Source of the DNA: CAWEDP01 sp963807925
GTDB taxonomy: Bacteria; Acidobacteriota; Vicinamibacteria; Vicinamibacterales; CAVVIG01
NCBI GenBank assembly: GCA_963807925.1
Contig: CAWEDP010000001.1
Coordinates: 124,001-188,000 of the forward strand
DNA length: 64,000 nucleotides
Direction: 5' to 3'
The translations under genes and the position numbers were made by a program. Shown in pieces: positions 55,951 to 64,000 of the stretch (the first letter of the stretch is position 1; each line of letters starts with the position of its first letter). The notes below the pieces were generated by a model. The model was not told where the DNA came from. It did not search any database and saw only the letters and a program-made list of their open reading frames with translations.

Positions 55951-56334
55951 ATGGCGATTCGGATCGAACTGAACCTCCGTCTGCCGAACAGCCCCGGGGC
56001 GATCGGCAGTGTCTGCGCCCTGCTCGCTGACGAACACGTCAACATTGCCGCTCTGGCTGTCGAAGGCGGCGGTCAGGTGCGGCTGGTGGTCGACAACCAC
56101 GTGCACGCGGCGGCGACGCTCCGGGAGCATCATCATCAGGTGACCGAGCGCGACGTGCTCGCGATCGTCACCTCGAACACGCCGGGGTCGCTCGCCGCGA
56201 CGCTCCGGCTCATCCGGGACGCCGGGATCAACGTCGAGTACGCGTACGGCGGCGCCGCGGAGGCGAGCCCGACCGCGATGATTGTCGTCGGCGTCGAGGA
56301 CGCCGCCCGCGCGGGGGCCGCTGCCGGGGTCTGA
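55951..56334 (+). CDS. Tandem ACT-domain protein
   Basis: A 127-residue protein of two ACT repeats: IELNLRLPNSPGAIGSVCALLADEHVNIAAL and LAIVTSNTPGSLAATLRLIRDAGINVEYAYGG. ACT domains bind amino acids; two-ACT proteins without a catalytic domain act as small sensors. The genes on either side give no pathway clue. The upstream gap (55779-55950) has an 8-bp stem CCGCCGAG/CTCGGCGG (55805 and 55830) without a T-tract. Confidence 0.85.
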   Translation: MAIRIELNLRLPNSPGAIGSVCALLADEHVNIAALAVEGGGQVRLVVDNHVHAAATLREHHHQVTERDVLAIVTSNTPGSLAATLRLIRDAGINVEYAYGGAAEASPTAMIVVGVEDAARAGAAAGV

Positions 56335-56365
56335 CGCCCGCGCCTGGCCGAGACGGTCCATTCCC

Positions 56366-56554
56366 ATGAAACTCTATGTCGAGCCGATGGACGCGTATGT
56401 CGTCGAGGTCACAGAGGACGGACGCGTCCGTCTGGAGAACGACGGCGAGCCGGCCGCCCCGAGCCTCCAGGAGCGCCGCGCAATCCTGTACGCGGCCGAG
56501 CTGGAGCTGGCGGCGCTGAAAGAGCTCGTCGATATCCTCGAAAAAACGTGCTAG
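56366..56554 (+). CDS. Small acidic hypothetical protein
   Basis: A 62-residue protein from the ATG at 56366: MKLYVEPMDAYVVEVTEDGRV, then a helix with ELELAALKELVDILEKTC. No family recognised. It lies 31 bases after the ACT gene and before the hydroxylase operon. Confidence 0.6.
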   Translation: MKLYVEPMDAYVVEVTEDGRVRLENDGEPAAPSLQERRAILYAAELELAALKELVDILEKTC

Positions 56555-56621
56555 CCTTCGCGGCGCGGACCAGGCTCACACTGTTCTGAATCGTCCGCTC
56601 ACCACTGATGGGGGCTTCCTG

Positions 56622-57242
56622 ATGGCTCCGAAAGACGAATCCAGAGACGACCGCGTCAACGTCAGTCGTCGAAACTTCCTCAAGACAGCAGGCGTTGGCA
56701 GCCTCGCGACCGCCGTGACCACGGTGGCCGTCCCGGAGGTGGCCGCGCAGAGCGGACCGTCGGCGGTCGGGCCGGGCGAGGTGCCGGTTACCCTGATGGT
56801 CAACGGCAAGCGAGTCGATCTGCGGATCGAGCCGCGCGTGACGCTGCTCAACGCGATCCGCGACCGCGCCGATCTGACCGGCAACAAGCGCGTGTGCGAT
56901 CGCGGCGCGTGCGGTGCCTGCACGATGATCGTCGACGGCCGGACCGTCTACTCGTGCTCGACCCTCGCGATTGAAGTGCAGGGCAAGCAGGTCCGCACCG
57001 TGGACGGTCTGGCGAAGGGGCCGACGCTGCATCCGGTGCAGCAGGCGTTCGTCGACACCGATGGTCTGATGTGCGGCTTCTGCACGCCGGGGTTCGTGAT
57101 GGCGACCGTGGGGCTCCTCGAACGCACTCCGAATCCGACGCTGCAGCAGGCCAAGAAGGGGCTCGACGGCAACATCTGCCGCTGCGGGACGTTCGTCCGA
57201 ATCATGGAAGCGGCGTTGAAAGCGAAGGTGGCCCGTGCCTAA
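56622..57242 (+). CDS. Molybdenum hydroxylase [2Fe-2S] subunit with Tat signal
   Basis: A 206-residue small subunit of a xanthine-dehydrogenase-type enzyme. The Tat motif SRRNFLKTAG is followed by a hydrophobic stretch ending EVAAQ. The plant-type 2Fe-2S domain has CDRGACGACTMIVDGRTVYSC, and the second cluster domain has CGFCTPGFVMA and GNICRCGTFVRIMEA. Because only this subunit has a signal, the assembled complex is probably exported to the periplasm by hitchhiking. The stop overlaps the next gene by 8 bases. Confidence 0.94.
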   Translation: MAPKDESRDDRVNVSRRNFLKTAGVGSLATAVTTVAVPEVAAQSGPSAVGPGEVPVTLMVNGKRVDLRIEPRVTLLNAIRDRADLTGNKRVCDRGACGACTMIVDGRTVYSCSTLAIEVQGKQVRTVDGLAKGPTLHPVQQAFVDTDGLMCGFCTPGFVMATVGLLERTPNPTLQQAKKGLDGNICRCGTFVRIMEAALKAKVARA

Positions 57243-59478
57243 TCCACAGAATCCGCAGGCGGCTCCGCCGCAGCAGGGTCCGGGGCCGCAGCCCCCGGGC
57301 GGACGGGGTCGCGGGGGTCCGCCGGCCGCCCGCATTCCAGACAAGTACAAGTGGCCGGCGAAGCCGACGCTGCTGACGACGCGCGTGCAGCGCCTCGACG
57401 CGGCGGACAAGGTCAGCGGCCGCGCGAAGTACACCTACGACATCAAGCGGCCGGGCATGATCTACGGCCGGATCATCCGCTCCCCGCTCGCGCACGCGCG
57501 CGTCGTCGCGGTCGATACCGCGGAAGCGGAAAAAGCGCGGGGCTTCAAGGCCGCGCTCGTCTGGAAGCAGCCGGGCACCGAGGTGCTGTTCCAGGGCGAC
57601 GAAGTCGCGGCCGTCGCGGCCGACACCGAGGAGCATGCCGCCGACCTCGCGCGTCTGGTGCGGGTGCGGTACGAGCAACTGCCGCACTTCGCCAACGTGG
57701 AGCAGGCGATGGCGCCCGACGCGCCGAAGGTGTTCGCGATGGGCAACACCCGCGAGGGCAACCGCGACGAGACCGGCGACATCGACGCCGGCTTCAAGCA
57801 GGCGGCGCACGTCGTCGAACAGACCTATTCCACGCACGTCATCACGCACGCGTGTCTCGAGACGCACGGCACGGTGTGCGAGTGGGACGGCGACAAGCTG
57901 ACCGCGTGGATTTCGACGCAGGGTGTCCACGCCTCGCGGCAGCAGTTTGCCGACGGCCTGAAGATCCCGCAGTCCGACGTCCGCTGCATCTCGCAGTACA
58001 TGGGCGGCGGCTTCGGCAGCAAGACGAACATCGGCGCCGAGGGGCTCATCTGCGCGCAGCTCGCGAAGCAGGCGAAGGTGCCGGTGAAGCTGATGCTCGA
58101 CCGGAAGGAAGAGCATCTGGCGGTCGGCAATCGCCCGTCGGCCACGGCGCACATCCGCGCGGGCGTTTCCGCCGACGGCAGGCTGGTGGCCTTCGACGCG
58201 CAGAGCTGGGGAACCGGGGGCGCCGGCGCCACCTCGAACTTCCCGCTGCCCTATATCTACAACTTTCCGAACCGGCGGCGCGCGCACAAGGACGTCTACA
58301 TCAACGCCGGCCTGCAGCGCGCCATGCGCGCCCCGGGACATCCCCAGGGCTGCTTCCTGACCGAAATCCTGATGGACGAGCTCGCCGACCGCGTGCGGAT
58401 GGATCCGATCGTCTTCCGCACGAAGAATCTGCCCGCCAGGCAGGCGGATCAGATGTGGGAGGAGTACTTCGCGATCGGCTCGAAGGCGTTCGGCTGGGAC
58501 AAGCGGCATCAGACGGGCGACGCGCAGTCGGGGCCCATCAAGACCGGCATGGGCTGCGCCGCGCACCGCTGGGGCGGCGGCGGCCGCGGGTCGCGCGCGC
58601 ACTGCGACATCGCCTCCGACGGCAGCGTGGTCATGCAGTGCGGCACGCAGGACATCGGCACCGGCACGCGCACGATCGTCACGCTGGTGACGGCTGAGAC
58701 GCTCGGCTTGCCGATGAGCGAGGTGAAGGCCGACATCGGCGACACGATCTATCCGTTCTCCGGCGCGTCGGGGGGCAGCACGACGGCCGCCAGCGTCATG
58801 CCGGCGATCCGCGCGACGGCCGCCAAGGCGCTCGAAGCGCTGTTCGCGAAGGTTGCGCCTGCGCTCGGTGTCTCGCCCGACGCGCTCGAAGCGGTGAACG
58901 GCCGGATCCAGGTGAAGGGCACGGCGTCCAAAGGCCTGTCGTGGAAGGACGCCTGCAAGCAGATTGGCACCGAACCGATTGCCGTGGACGGTGAATGGGT
59001 GGACGGCCTGTCGAGCAGCGGCACGAGCGGCGTGCAGTTCACCGAGGTCGACGTCGACATCGAAACCGGGGTCGTCAAGGTCAATCGGGTCCTGACGGTG
59101 CAGGACTGCGGGCTCATTGTCGACCGGCTCACTGCCGAGAGCCAGGTGTACGGGGGCGTCATCGGATCGCTGAACTTCGCGCTCTTCGAGGATCGCCTGC
59201 TGGATCGCAACACGGCCCAGATGGTCAATCCGAACATGGAGTGGTACCTGATCGCCGGGATGTCGGACATCCCGAAGATCGACATCATGCTGGTGGACAC
59301 GCCCGAAAGCCGATCGCGCGGCGTGATCGGCATCGGCGAGCCGCCCACCGTGTCCACGTCGGCGGCCATCGCGAACGCGGTGCGCAACGCGACGGGCGCC
59401 ACGGTGCGCAGCCTGCCGCTGCATCCGCACAAGATTCTGCAGGCCATCGAGCAGGAGAAGGCAGGAGGCACGCAGTGA
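57235..59478 (+). CDS. Molybdenum hydroxylase molybdopterin-binding subunit
   Basis: A 747-residue catalytic subunit. After a Pro/Gly/Gln-rich start (PPQQGPGPQPPGGRGRGG) come RLDAADKVSGRAKYTYDIKRPGM, QYMGGGFGSKTNIGAEG, NAGLQRAMRAPGHPQG, MQCGTQDIGTGTRTIVTLV and GVIGIGEPPTVSTSAAIANAV, the last with the active-site Glu that acts as base. The specific substrate (aldehyde, purine, N-heterocycle) cannot be told. The CO-dehydrogenase Cys-Ser loop (VAYRCSFR) is not seen; NAGLQRAMRAP stands there. Confidence 0.93.
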   Translation: MPNPQNPQAAPPQQGPGPQPPGGRGRGGPPAARIPDKYKWPAKPTLLTTRVQRLDAADKVSGRAKYTYDIKRPGMIYGRIIRSPLAHARVVAVDTAEAEKARGFKAALVWKQPGTEVLFQGDEVAAVAADTEEHAADLARLVRVRYEQLPHFANVEQAMAPDAPKVFAMGNTREGNRDETGDIDAGFKQAAHVVEQTYSTHVITHACLETHGTVCEWDGDKLTAWISTQGVHASRQQFADGLKIPQSDVRCISQYMGGGFGSKTNIGAEGLICAQLAKQAKVPVKLMLDRKEEHLAVGNRPSATAHIRAGVSADGRLVAFDAQSWGTGGAGATSNFPLPYIYNFPNRRRAHKDVYINAGLQRAMRAPGHPQGCFLTEILMDELADRVRMDPIVFRTKNLPARQADQMWEEYFAIGSKAFGWDKRHQTGDAQSGPIKTGMGCAAHRWGGGGRGSRAHCDIASDGSVVMQCGTQDIGTGTRTIVTLVTAETLGLPMSEVKADIGDTIYPFSGASGGSTTAASVMPAIRATAAKALEALFAKVAPALGVSPDALEAVNGRIQVKGTASKGLSWKDACKQIGTEPIAVDGEWVDGLSSSGTSGVQFTEVDVDIETGVVKVNRVLTVQDCGLIVDRLTAESQVYGGVIGSLNFALFEDRLLDRNTAQMVNPNMEWYLIAGMSDIPKIDIMLVDTPESRSRGVIGIGEPPTVSTSAAIANAVRNATGATVRSLPLHPHKILQAIEQEKAGGTQ

Positions 59479-60464
59479 AGGCCTTTGCGTACATCAATCC
59501 GACCTCTGAACAGGACGCCGTGACCGCGCTCCGGCGCGACGGCGTGGTCATGGCGCTCGCAGGCGGTCAGGACCTGCTGGCGCGGATGAAGGACTACATC
59601 TCCCAGCCCGACGCCATCGTCAACGTCAAGGGCGCGCTCGATGCGACCATCGCGCCGAACCCGGGCGGCGGCCTGAAGATCGGCGCTGGGGTCAAGATCG
59701 TGGAGCTGGCGGCCAATGCCCAGGTGCGCCGGTTGTATCCGGCGCTTGCCGACGCGGCGGGCCTGGTGGGCACGCCGCAAATCCGCAATCAGGGCACGGT
59801 CGGCGGGAACATCAACCAGCGGCCGCGCTGCTGGTACTTCCGCAACGAGGAGTTCGTCTGCTTCAAGAAAGGCGGATCGCGCTGCTTCGCGGTCGACGGC
59901 GAAAACCAGTACCACGCAATCTTCGGCAACGACGGTCCGAGCCACATCGTGCACCCCTCGAGTCTCGCCGTGCCCGCCGTCGCGTACGGCGCGCGCTTCC
60001 GCGTGGTGGGACCGAACGGCCCGCGCGAAATCGACGCCTCGGAGTACTTCACGCTGCCGACGCTGCAGAACGTGCTCAAGGAGAACGTCCTCGCCGACGA
60101 TGAGCTGCTGACGCACGTCATGCTGCCGGCGCCGGGAAACGTCAAGCACGGGCACTACGAGGTCCGCTACAAGCAATCGCGCGACTGGCCGCTGGCGTTC
60201 ACGACTGTCGTTCTCGGCATGAACGGCAACACGATCCGGTCGGCGCGCGTGGTCCTGGGCGCGGTCGCGCCGGTGCCCTGGCGATCGGAAGACGCCGAGC
60301 GTGCGCTGGTCGGCAAACCGCTGAACGCCGATACGGCGGCCGCCGCGGGCGAAGCCGCCGTCAAGGCAGCCAAGCCGCTGAGCGGCAACGCGTACAAGAT
60401 CCAGATCGCGAAGGCGGCCGTGAAGCGCGCCGTCATGCGTGCCGCGGGACTGCAGACGGTTTGA
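59475..60464 (+). CDS. Molybdenum hydroxylase FAD-binding subunit
   Basis: A 329-residue medium subunit that passes electrons from the iron-sulfur subunit to an acceptor. VMALAGGQDLLARMKDYISQPDAIVNVKGA and VGTPQIRNQGTVGGNINQRPRCWYFRNEEFVCFKKGG form the FAD site; the latter includes the CWY and CFKKGG region found in the 4Fe-4S-free or modified loop group. The GTG start overlaps the previous stop (GTGA) with AGGAGG 7 bases upstream. Confidence 0.92.
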   Translation: MKAFAYINPTSEQDAVTALRRDGVVMALAGGQDLLARMKDYISQPDAIVNVKGALDATIAPNPGGGLKIGAGVKIVELAANAQVRRLYPALADAAGLVGTPQIRNQGTVGGNINQRPRCWYFRNEEFVCFKKGGSRCFAVDGENQYHAIFGNDGPSHIVHPSSLAVPAVAYGARFRVVGPNGPREIDASEYFTLPTLQNVLKENVLADDELLTHVMLPAPGNVKHGHYEVRYKQSRDWPLAFTTVVLGMNGNTIRSARVVLGAVAPVPWRSEDAERALVGKPLNADTAAAAGEAAVKAAKPLSGNAYKIQIAKAAVKRAVMRAAGLQTV

Positions 60465-60522
60465 CGTGGTGGGGGAGGTCGTGGCTCCGGCGCTCCGTCT
60501 CCACATCTCGTGAGGCTCAATC

Positions 60523-60753
60523 ATGGAACACCTTGTCTCTCCCAAACTGACCCTCGGAGTCCACTGCCTCATCCTGCGGCACAAGGGCATGTACGTCATG
60601 ACGTCGCCCGATCCGAGCGAGTCGAACTGCTACGACACCTCGGCATCGTCGACGGCATACTGGTGCGCTGCGACCCAGACCGGCATCGGTCCCGACGGCA
60701 TTCCCGCCAACCCCGACTTCTGTCAGGGCGACCGGGCCTGCTGCAGGCACTGA
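60523..60753 (+). CDS. Small Cys-rich conserved hypothetical protein
   Basis: A 76-residue protein: LTLGVHCLILRHKGMYVMTSPDP, CYDTSASSTAYWCAATQTGIGPDG, FCQGDRACCRH. Six cysteines and a CxxLRHKxMYV-like block resemble small hypothetical proteins that I recall next to redox enzymes. It is 58 bases after the FAD subunit, so it may belong to the same transcript. Metal binding is inference. Confidence 0.65.
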   Translation: MEHLVSPKLTLGVHCLILRHKGMYVMTSPDPSESNCYDTSASSTAYWCAATQTGIGPDGIPANPDFCQGDRACCRH

Positions 60754-60819
60754 CCTCGGGCTTTGCTCTTGGCCGGCGGCCCTGGCCCTGTTATCCTGGT
60801 CCCTTGTGCGAGGTCTGAA

Positions 60820-61476
60820 ATGAAGACACGAATGGTTGTGATGGCGGCCGTCATCGGGTTGTCCGGATCGTCCCTGCTCGCGGGGACGTCGATCAGCGGC
60901 AAATACGTCGAGGCGCGGACAGCCGAGGTGTTCACCGGCGCCTGCATCATGAGCAGCGAAGCCGATACGGTCGGCAGGCAGGCCGTGCTCGCGTGGAAGG
61001 TCGATCACGGCACGTTCAACGGCGTGTCGCTCGACGGCCTCTCGGTCGTCGCCGCCCTGTCGGGCGACCGCAATCTGGGCATCCACGAAATCGGCGGGCT
61101 GCGCGCCCACGTGAAATCGGCCCTGGTCGTGGACGAGCGCGCCAACGCCGCGCAGCGTATCGCGCTGGTGGCGATGGCAACGGCGCTCGCGAAGGGGAAC
61201 GTCGGCACGGTGGTGAACGTCACCTCGGCCCCGATCCAGTTCACCGAGTCCGCGGAGGGGATCGACGTCGCCACCAGCCAGGTTGCGCTCAACGTCAACC
61301 GCCACGTGGATCACGACCCGACGTGCGGATCGATGCTGTGGTTCCAGCCGCTTGCGTCCGTCACCGAGGCGACGCTCAGCCAGACCGAAGAGCACGTGTA
61401 CTCGGGCGACACGCTCGGCACGAAATGGAGCTCTCCGAATCGGCGCTCCTCGTACATCGGCGCCTTCGCCTACTAG
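60820..61476 (+). CDS. DUF1326-like secreted protein
   Basis: A 218-residue exported protein from the ATG at 60820 (GAGG upstream). Signal peptide VVMAAVIGLSGSSLLA; then TSISGKYVEARTAEVFTGACIMSSEAD and AVLAWKVDHGTFNGVSLDGLSVVAAL, the DUF1326 beginning. Function unknown. Confidence 0.82.
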   Translation: MKTRMVVMAAVIGLSGSSLLAGTSISGKYVEARTAEVFTGACIMSSEADTVGRQAVLAWKVDHGTFNGVSLDGLSVVAALSGDRNLGIHEIGGLRAHVKSALVVDERANAAQRIALVAMATALAKGNVGTVVNVTSAPIQFTESAEGIDVATSQVALNVNRHVDHDPTCGSMLWFQPLASVTEATLSQTEEHVYSGDTLGTKWSSPNRRSSYIGAFAY

Positions 61477-61489
61477 CGCGCGCCGGTGA

Positions 61490-61509
61490 GGTCCGCCTTC
61501 GGGCGGACC
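61490..61509 (+). terminator. Hairpin with TTCG loop between two genes
   Basis: GGTCCGCC (61490-61497) and GGCGGACC (61502-61509) close a TTCG tetraloop. No T-tract follows, so it may be a weak terminator or an mRNA-stabilising hairpin. Confidence 0.4.
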
Positions 61510-61537
61510 CCCCGCACCGCTTCACCCGGAGGATCGC

Positions 61538-62311
61538 GTGGGTGGGTCTCAAACGGCCCGCCCTTTTTTTGTGGATCTCAGCGATCGCATTGCCGTCCTG
61601 ACGGGCGCCCGACGCATCGGCGGCTCGGTCGCCGTGGCGCTCGCCTCGCGCGGCGCCGACGTCGTGCTCGCCTACAGTCGCTCCCGCGTCGAAGCGGAGG
61701 ACGCCGTCGGCCGCGTGCACGCCGCCGGCCGCCGCGCCGCGGCGCTCCAGGCCGATCTCTCGCAGCCCGAGGGCTGCGAGTCGCTGATCAACGAGACGGC
61801 GCGCCGGTTCGGCAGTGTCGACGTCCTCGTCAACATGGCGTCGGTCTACCTGCAGAAGCCGTTCGACGAACTGTCGGTCGGTGACTGGAATGCCGTGGCG
61901 GACGTCGATCTGCGCGCCGCGTTTCTCTGCGCCCGCGCGGCCGTGCCGCACATGCGCGCCCGCGGCGGCGGCCGCATCGTGAATTTCAGCGACTGGGTGG
62001 CGGCCAGCGGCCGTCCCCGCTACCCGGGACTCCTGCCGTACTACGTGGCCAAGGCCGGCGTCATCGCGCTGACCGAAGCGCTCGCGCTCGAGCTGGCAGG
62101 GGACAACATCCTGGTCAACGCCATCGCGCCTGGTCCGATCGTCGCGCCGCCTGAGATGACCGAGCAGGAGCGCGACGCGGTGAAACAGGCGACGCCGCTC
62201 GGACGATGGGGCGGAGCGGAGACCATCGCGCAAGCGGTGCTCGCCCTGCTCGACAACGACTTCATGACCGGCGAGACCGTGCGCATCGACGGCGGGCGGC
62301 ACTTGCGGTGA
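61538..62311 (+). CDS. Short-chain dehydrogenase/reductase
   Basis: A 257-residue NAD(P)-dependent oxidoreductase. The cofactor motif reads TGARRIGGSVAVAL (TGxxxxGG in place of the usual TGxxxGIG). VDVLVNMASVY stands for NNAG, GRIVNFSDWVA has the catalytic Ser, and YYVAKAG the Tyr-x3-Lys. The ending FMTGETVRIDGGRHLR is typical. GGAGGA lies 6 bases before the GTG at 61538. The substrate is unknown; pteridine-reductase-like is one possibility given the RR after TGA. Confidence 0.92.
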   Translation: MGGSQTARPFFVDLSDRIAVLTGARRIGGSVAVALASRGADVVLAYSRSRVEAEDAVGRVHAAGRRAAALQADLSQPEGCESLINETARRFGSVDVLVNMASVYLQKPFDELSVGDWNAVADVDLRAAFLCARAAVPHMRARGGGRIVNFSDWVAASGRPRYPGLLPYYVAKAGVIALTEALALELAGDNILVNAIAPGPIVAPPEMTEQERDAVKQATPLGRWGGAETIAQAVLALLDNDFMTGETVRIDGGRHLR

Positions 62312-62376
62312 CGATCCGAGCTCGGCAGGAAGCGGGCGTGAGCCCGGCATGCCGACTGAACACGAGGACCTTGCCG

Positions 62377-62868
62377 ATGCGGAACCTTTCGATCGCCCTC
62401 CTGCTTCTCGTGACATGGCGCCCTGCGCCGGCTGCCGGAAACGATTCGGCCAACGAACGGGCCAGCCTGACCGGTCTGTCGACGATGAGCGTCGTGGTGG
62501 AGGATCTGTCGTCGGTTGCCGCCGCGACCGGGCTGACCTCGGCGGCGATCCAGGCCGACGCCGAGCGCCGCCTTCGTCAGGCTGGAATCACCCTGACGCC
62601 CGACGCCGACGCGTACTTGTACGTGCACGTCACCATCGCGGATCCGGGGCCCTCGCTGCCGTACCCGTACCATGTCGAGGTGTCGCTGGTGCAGGAGATC
62701 ACGCTGCCGCGCACCGTTCAGACGCGCACGCCGCTGCAGTGTCCGACCTGGAGCGTGAGCCGTCTCGGCCTGGCCGGCGCGGATCGCCTCCGGGCAGGGG
62801 TGACCGATCGCGTGAACGAATTCGTGGATCAGTTCGTCAGGGCCTATCGGGCGGTCAACCCGCGATAA
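62377..62868 (+). CDS. Secreted hypothetical protein
   Basis: A 163-residue protein from the ATG at 62377. The signal peptide is NLSIALLLLVTWRPAPAAG. The mature part (MSVVVEDLSSVAAATGLTSAAIQADAERRLRQAGITLTP, then YLYVHVTIADPG and DRVNEFVDQFVRAYRAVN) resembles the small beta-alpha domains of CsgG/GNA1162-type proteins. It also looks like the outer domain of the kinase at 18179. No function assigned. Confidence 0.72.
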   Translation: MRNLSIALLLLVTWRPAPAAGNDSANERASLTGLSTMSVVVEDLSSVAAATGLTSAAIQADAERRLRQAGITLTPDADAYLYVHVTIADPGPSLPYPYHVEVSLVQEITLPRTVQTRTPLQCPTWSVSRLGLAGADRLRAGVTDRVNEFVDQFVRAYRAVNPR

Positions 62869-62910
62869 GGCGGCGCGATTGGTGCGACGCGGAGGCGCGC
62901 ACGGGCCGCG

Positions 62911-64000
62911 TCACCTCGCTTCGACGGCGCGAAACAGCCCGCGCATCGAGTCGAGGGCGCCGGTGAGCTCGGCACGCTCGCGCGCGAAGCAGAACCGCAC
63001 GTACCCCTCGCCGTTGGCGCCGAAATCGACGCCCGGGACGCAGCCGATCCGGCCGTTTCTGATCAGGAACTCCGTCATCCTCCACGACAGCGACCGGTTG
63101 TCACCGGCCGCCGTGTCGGCGTGCCAGCCCGGATCGATACGCAGGAACGCGTAGAACGCGCCGGCAGGCGGGTCGCCCGCGAACACGCCGGCGGCCGCTT
63201 CGGCGACGCCCCGATAGAAGAGGTCGCGTCGTGCGCGCAGTTCCGTGCGAAATGCCTCGATGCACGCCTGCGATCCCTCGAGAGCGCCGATCCCGCCGTA
63301 CTGCACCACCGACGCGACGTTGCTCGTGGTGAAGAACGTCACCTTCTTGGTGCGCTCGCGGAGCGCGGCGTCCCGAATCGCGAGGTATCCGAGGCGGAGG
63401 CCGGTCATCGCGTACGACTTGCTGAACGTGTACACCGGGATGGTGCGGTCGTAGAGCCCCGGGAACGACGCGATGCTGGCGTGCTCGCCTTCGAACACGA
63501 TGTCCTCGTACGCCTCGTCGGACACGATCCAGAGGTCCCGTTCCCGCGCGATCCCGGCGATCCGCTCGAGGTCGGCTCGAGTGAGCATGCCGCCGGTGGG
63601 ATTGTGCGGCGAGTTGACGTAGAGCGCCCGGGTCTTCGGGGTGATCTTCGACTCGAGCTCGTCGAGGTCGAACCGCCAACCGCGCGATTCGTACAGCGGG
63701 CTCGGGGCGAGACTGCCGTGCGCGGCAAGGATGTTGCCGGCCGTCGGCGGCCACACCGGATCGGGGACGACGACTTCGTCGCCCGGCTCGAGCAGCGCCT
63801 GGAAGAGCGCATAGAGGCCGTGAATCGCCCCGTTGGTGACGAGCACGTGCTCTGGGTCGGCGCCCGCAATCCCGTTTCGCGATCGCAGCTTCGCCGCAAT
63901 CAGCTCGCGAAGGCGCGGCACGCCGTTGGTCTGAAGGTAGTGCGTCCGGTTGGAGGCCAACGCCCGGCCCATCGCGGCCTTCACCGTGTCCGGCGCGTCG
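62911..64000 (-). CDS. Class I/II pyridoxal-phosphate aminotransferase (partial, runs off window)
   Basis: At least 357 residues; the frame stays open to base 64000 and reads DAPDTVKAAMGRALASNRTHYLQTNG, mid-domain sequence, so the true start is outside. VLVTNGAIHGLYALFQALLEPGDEVVVPDPVWP, YVNSPHNPTGGMLT, WIVSDEAYEDIVFEG and the PLP lysine in YTFSKSYAMTGLRLGYLA are intact. It looks aspartate- or aromatic-aminotransferase-like. Confidence 0.92.
   Translation of the reverse strand, partial: DAPDTVKAAMGRALASNRTHYLQTNGVPRLRELIAAKLRSRNGIAGADPEHVLVTNGAIHGLYALFQALLEPGDEVVVPDPVWPPTAGNILAAHGSLAPSPLYESRGWRFDLDELESKITPKTRALYVNSPHNPTGGMLTRADLERIAGIARERDLWIVSDEAYEDIVFEGEHASIASFPGLYDRTIPVYTFSKSYAMTGLRLGYLAIRDAALRERTKKVTFFTTSNVASVVQYGGIGALEGSQACIEAFRTELRARRDLFYRGVAEAAAGVFAGDPPAGAFYAFLRIDPGWHADTAAGDNRSLSWRMTEFLIRNGRIGCVPGVDFGANGEGYVRFCFARERAELTGALDSMRGLFRAVEAR

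Noticed and set aside
57202..59430. 742-codon open frame antisense to the molybdenum subunit
   Set aside because: No domain or start signal; composition is typical of antisense frames.

Overview
The window is chromosomal DNA from a GC-rich bacterium. Gene order (mnmG-rsmG-parA-parB), the split F1 ATP synthase cluster, many two-component and sigma-factor genes, and several small families I associate with Acidobacteriota (especially Vicinamibacteria-like genomes) suggest that phylum. This is inference from gene content; there is no rRNA here to confirm it. No tRNA, rRNA or CRISPR array was seen.

Layout. 1-2.2 kb: end of mnmG, overlapping rsmG. 2.26-7.77 kb: a 5.5-kb insertion with 24-bp imperfect terminal inverted repeats, an 8-bp target duplication and an IS1595-family transposase. 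It is inserted into a ParB-binding (parS) palindrome just upstream of parA and carries a second identical palindrome just inside its left end. Its cargo includes small unknown genes, a single-TM protein, and a compact operon of a 59-residue ribbon-helix-helix regulator, a frame-broken DNA methyltransferase and a candidate restriction endonuclease. 7.8-9.6 kb: parA-parB. 9.7-10.7 kb: selD, whose catalytic residue is encoded by an in-frame TGA followed by a SECIS-like hairpin. 10.9-15.9 kb: F1 ATP synthase genes (delta, alpha, gamma, beta, epsilon) with no Fo genes attached. 15.9-18.1 kb: polysaccharide ABC exporter (Wzm/Wzt type). 18.2-21.3 kb: Ser/Thr kinase and a convergent CsgG-like secreted protein. 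21.4-27.7 kb: mfd, a SurA-like PPIase, a NusG-like factor and dusB. 27.7-38.8 kb: a signalling region (sigma-54 activator, excisionase-like HTH, DHp-only mini-protein, FliA-like sigma factor, hybrid histidine kinase, GGDEF protein, SpoIIE-type phosphatase) with fabZ and small membrane proteins. 38.9-49.6 kb: a mostly minus-strand series (glnA, GAF sensor, DsbD-like, NuoG-like, M1 aminopeptidase, oxoamine synthase). 49.7-53.9 kb: a minus-strand operon of aminotransferase, AI-2E-type permease and a multi-TM membrane protein. 54.1-56.6 kb: VWA protein, OmpA-like lipoprotein and an ACT protein. 56.6-60.5 kb: a three-subunit molybdenum hydroxylase with a Tat signal on the iron-sulfur subunit. 60.5-64 kb: small secreted or unknown proteins, an SDR and a second aminotransferase running off the window.

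The strongest biological points are the parS-targeting, parS-carrying transposon with a mobile restriction-modification-like operon, and the selenocysteine-type SelD with its hairpin. A technical caution: six otherwise well-formed reading frames need seven +1-type corrections in total (about 3384, 6260, 26.54-26.58 kb, 51471, 53785, 54836 and 54952). Consensus insertion errors or recent gene decay could both explain them.
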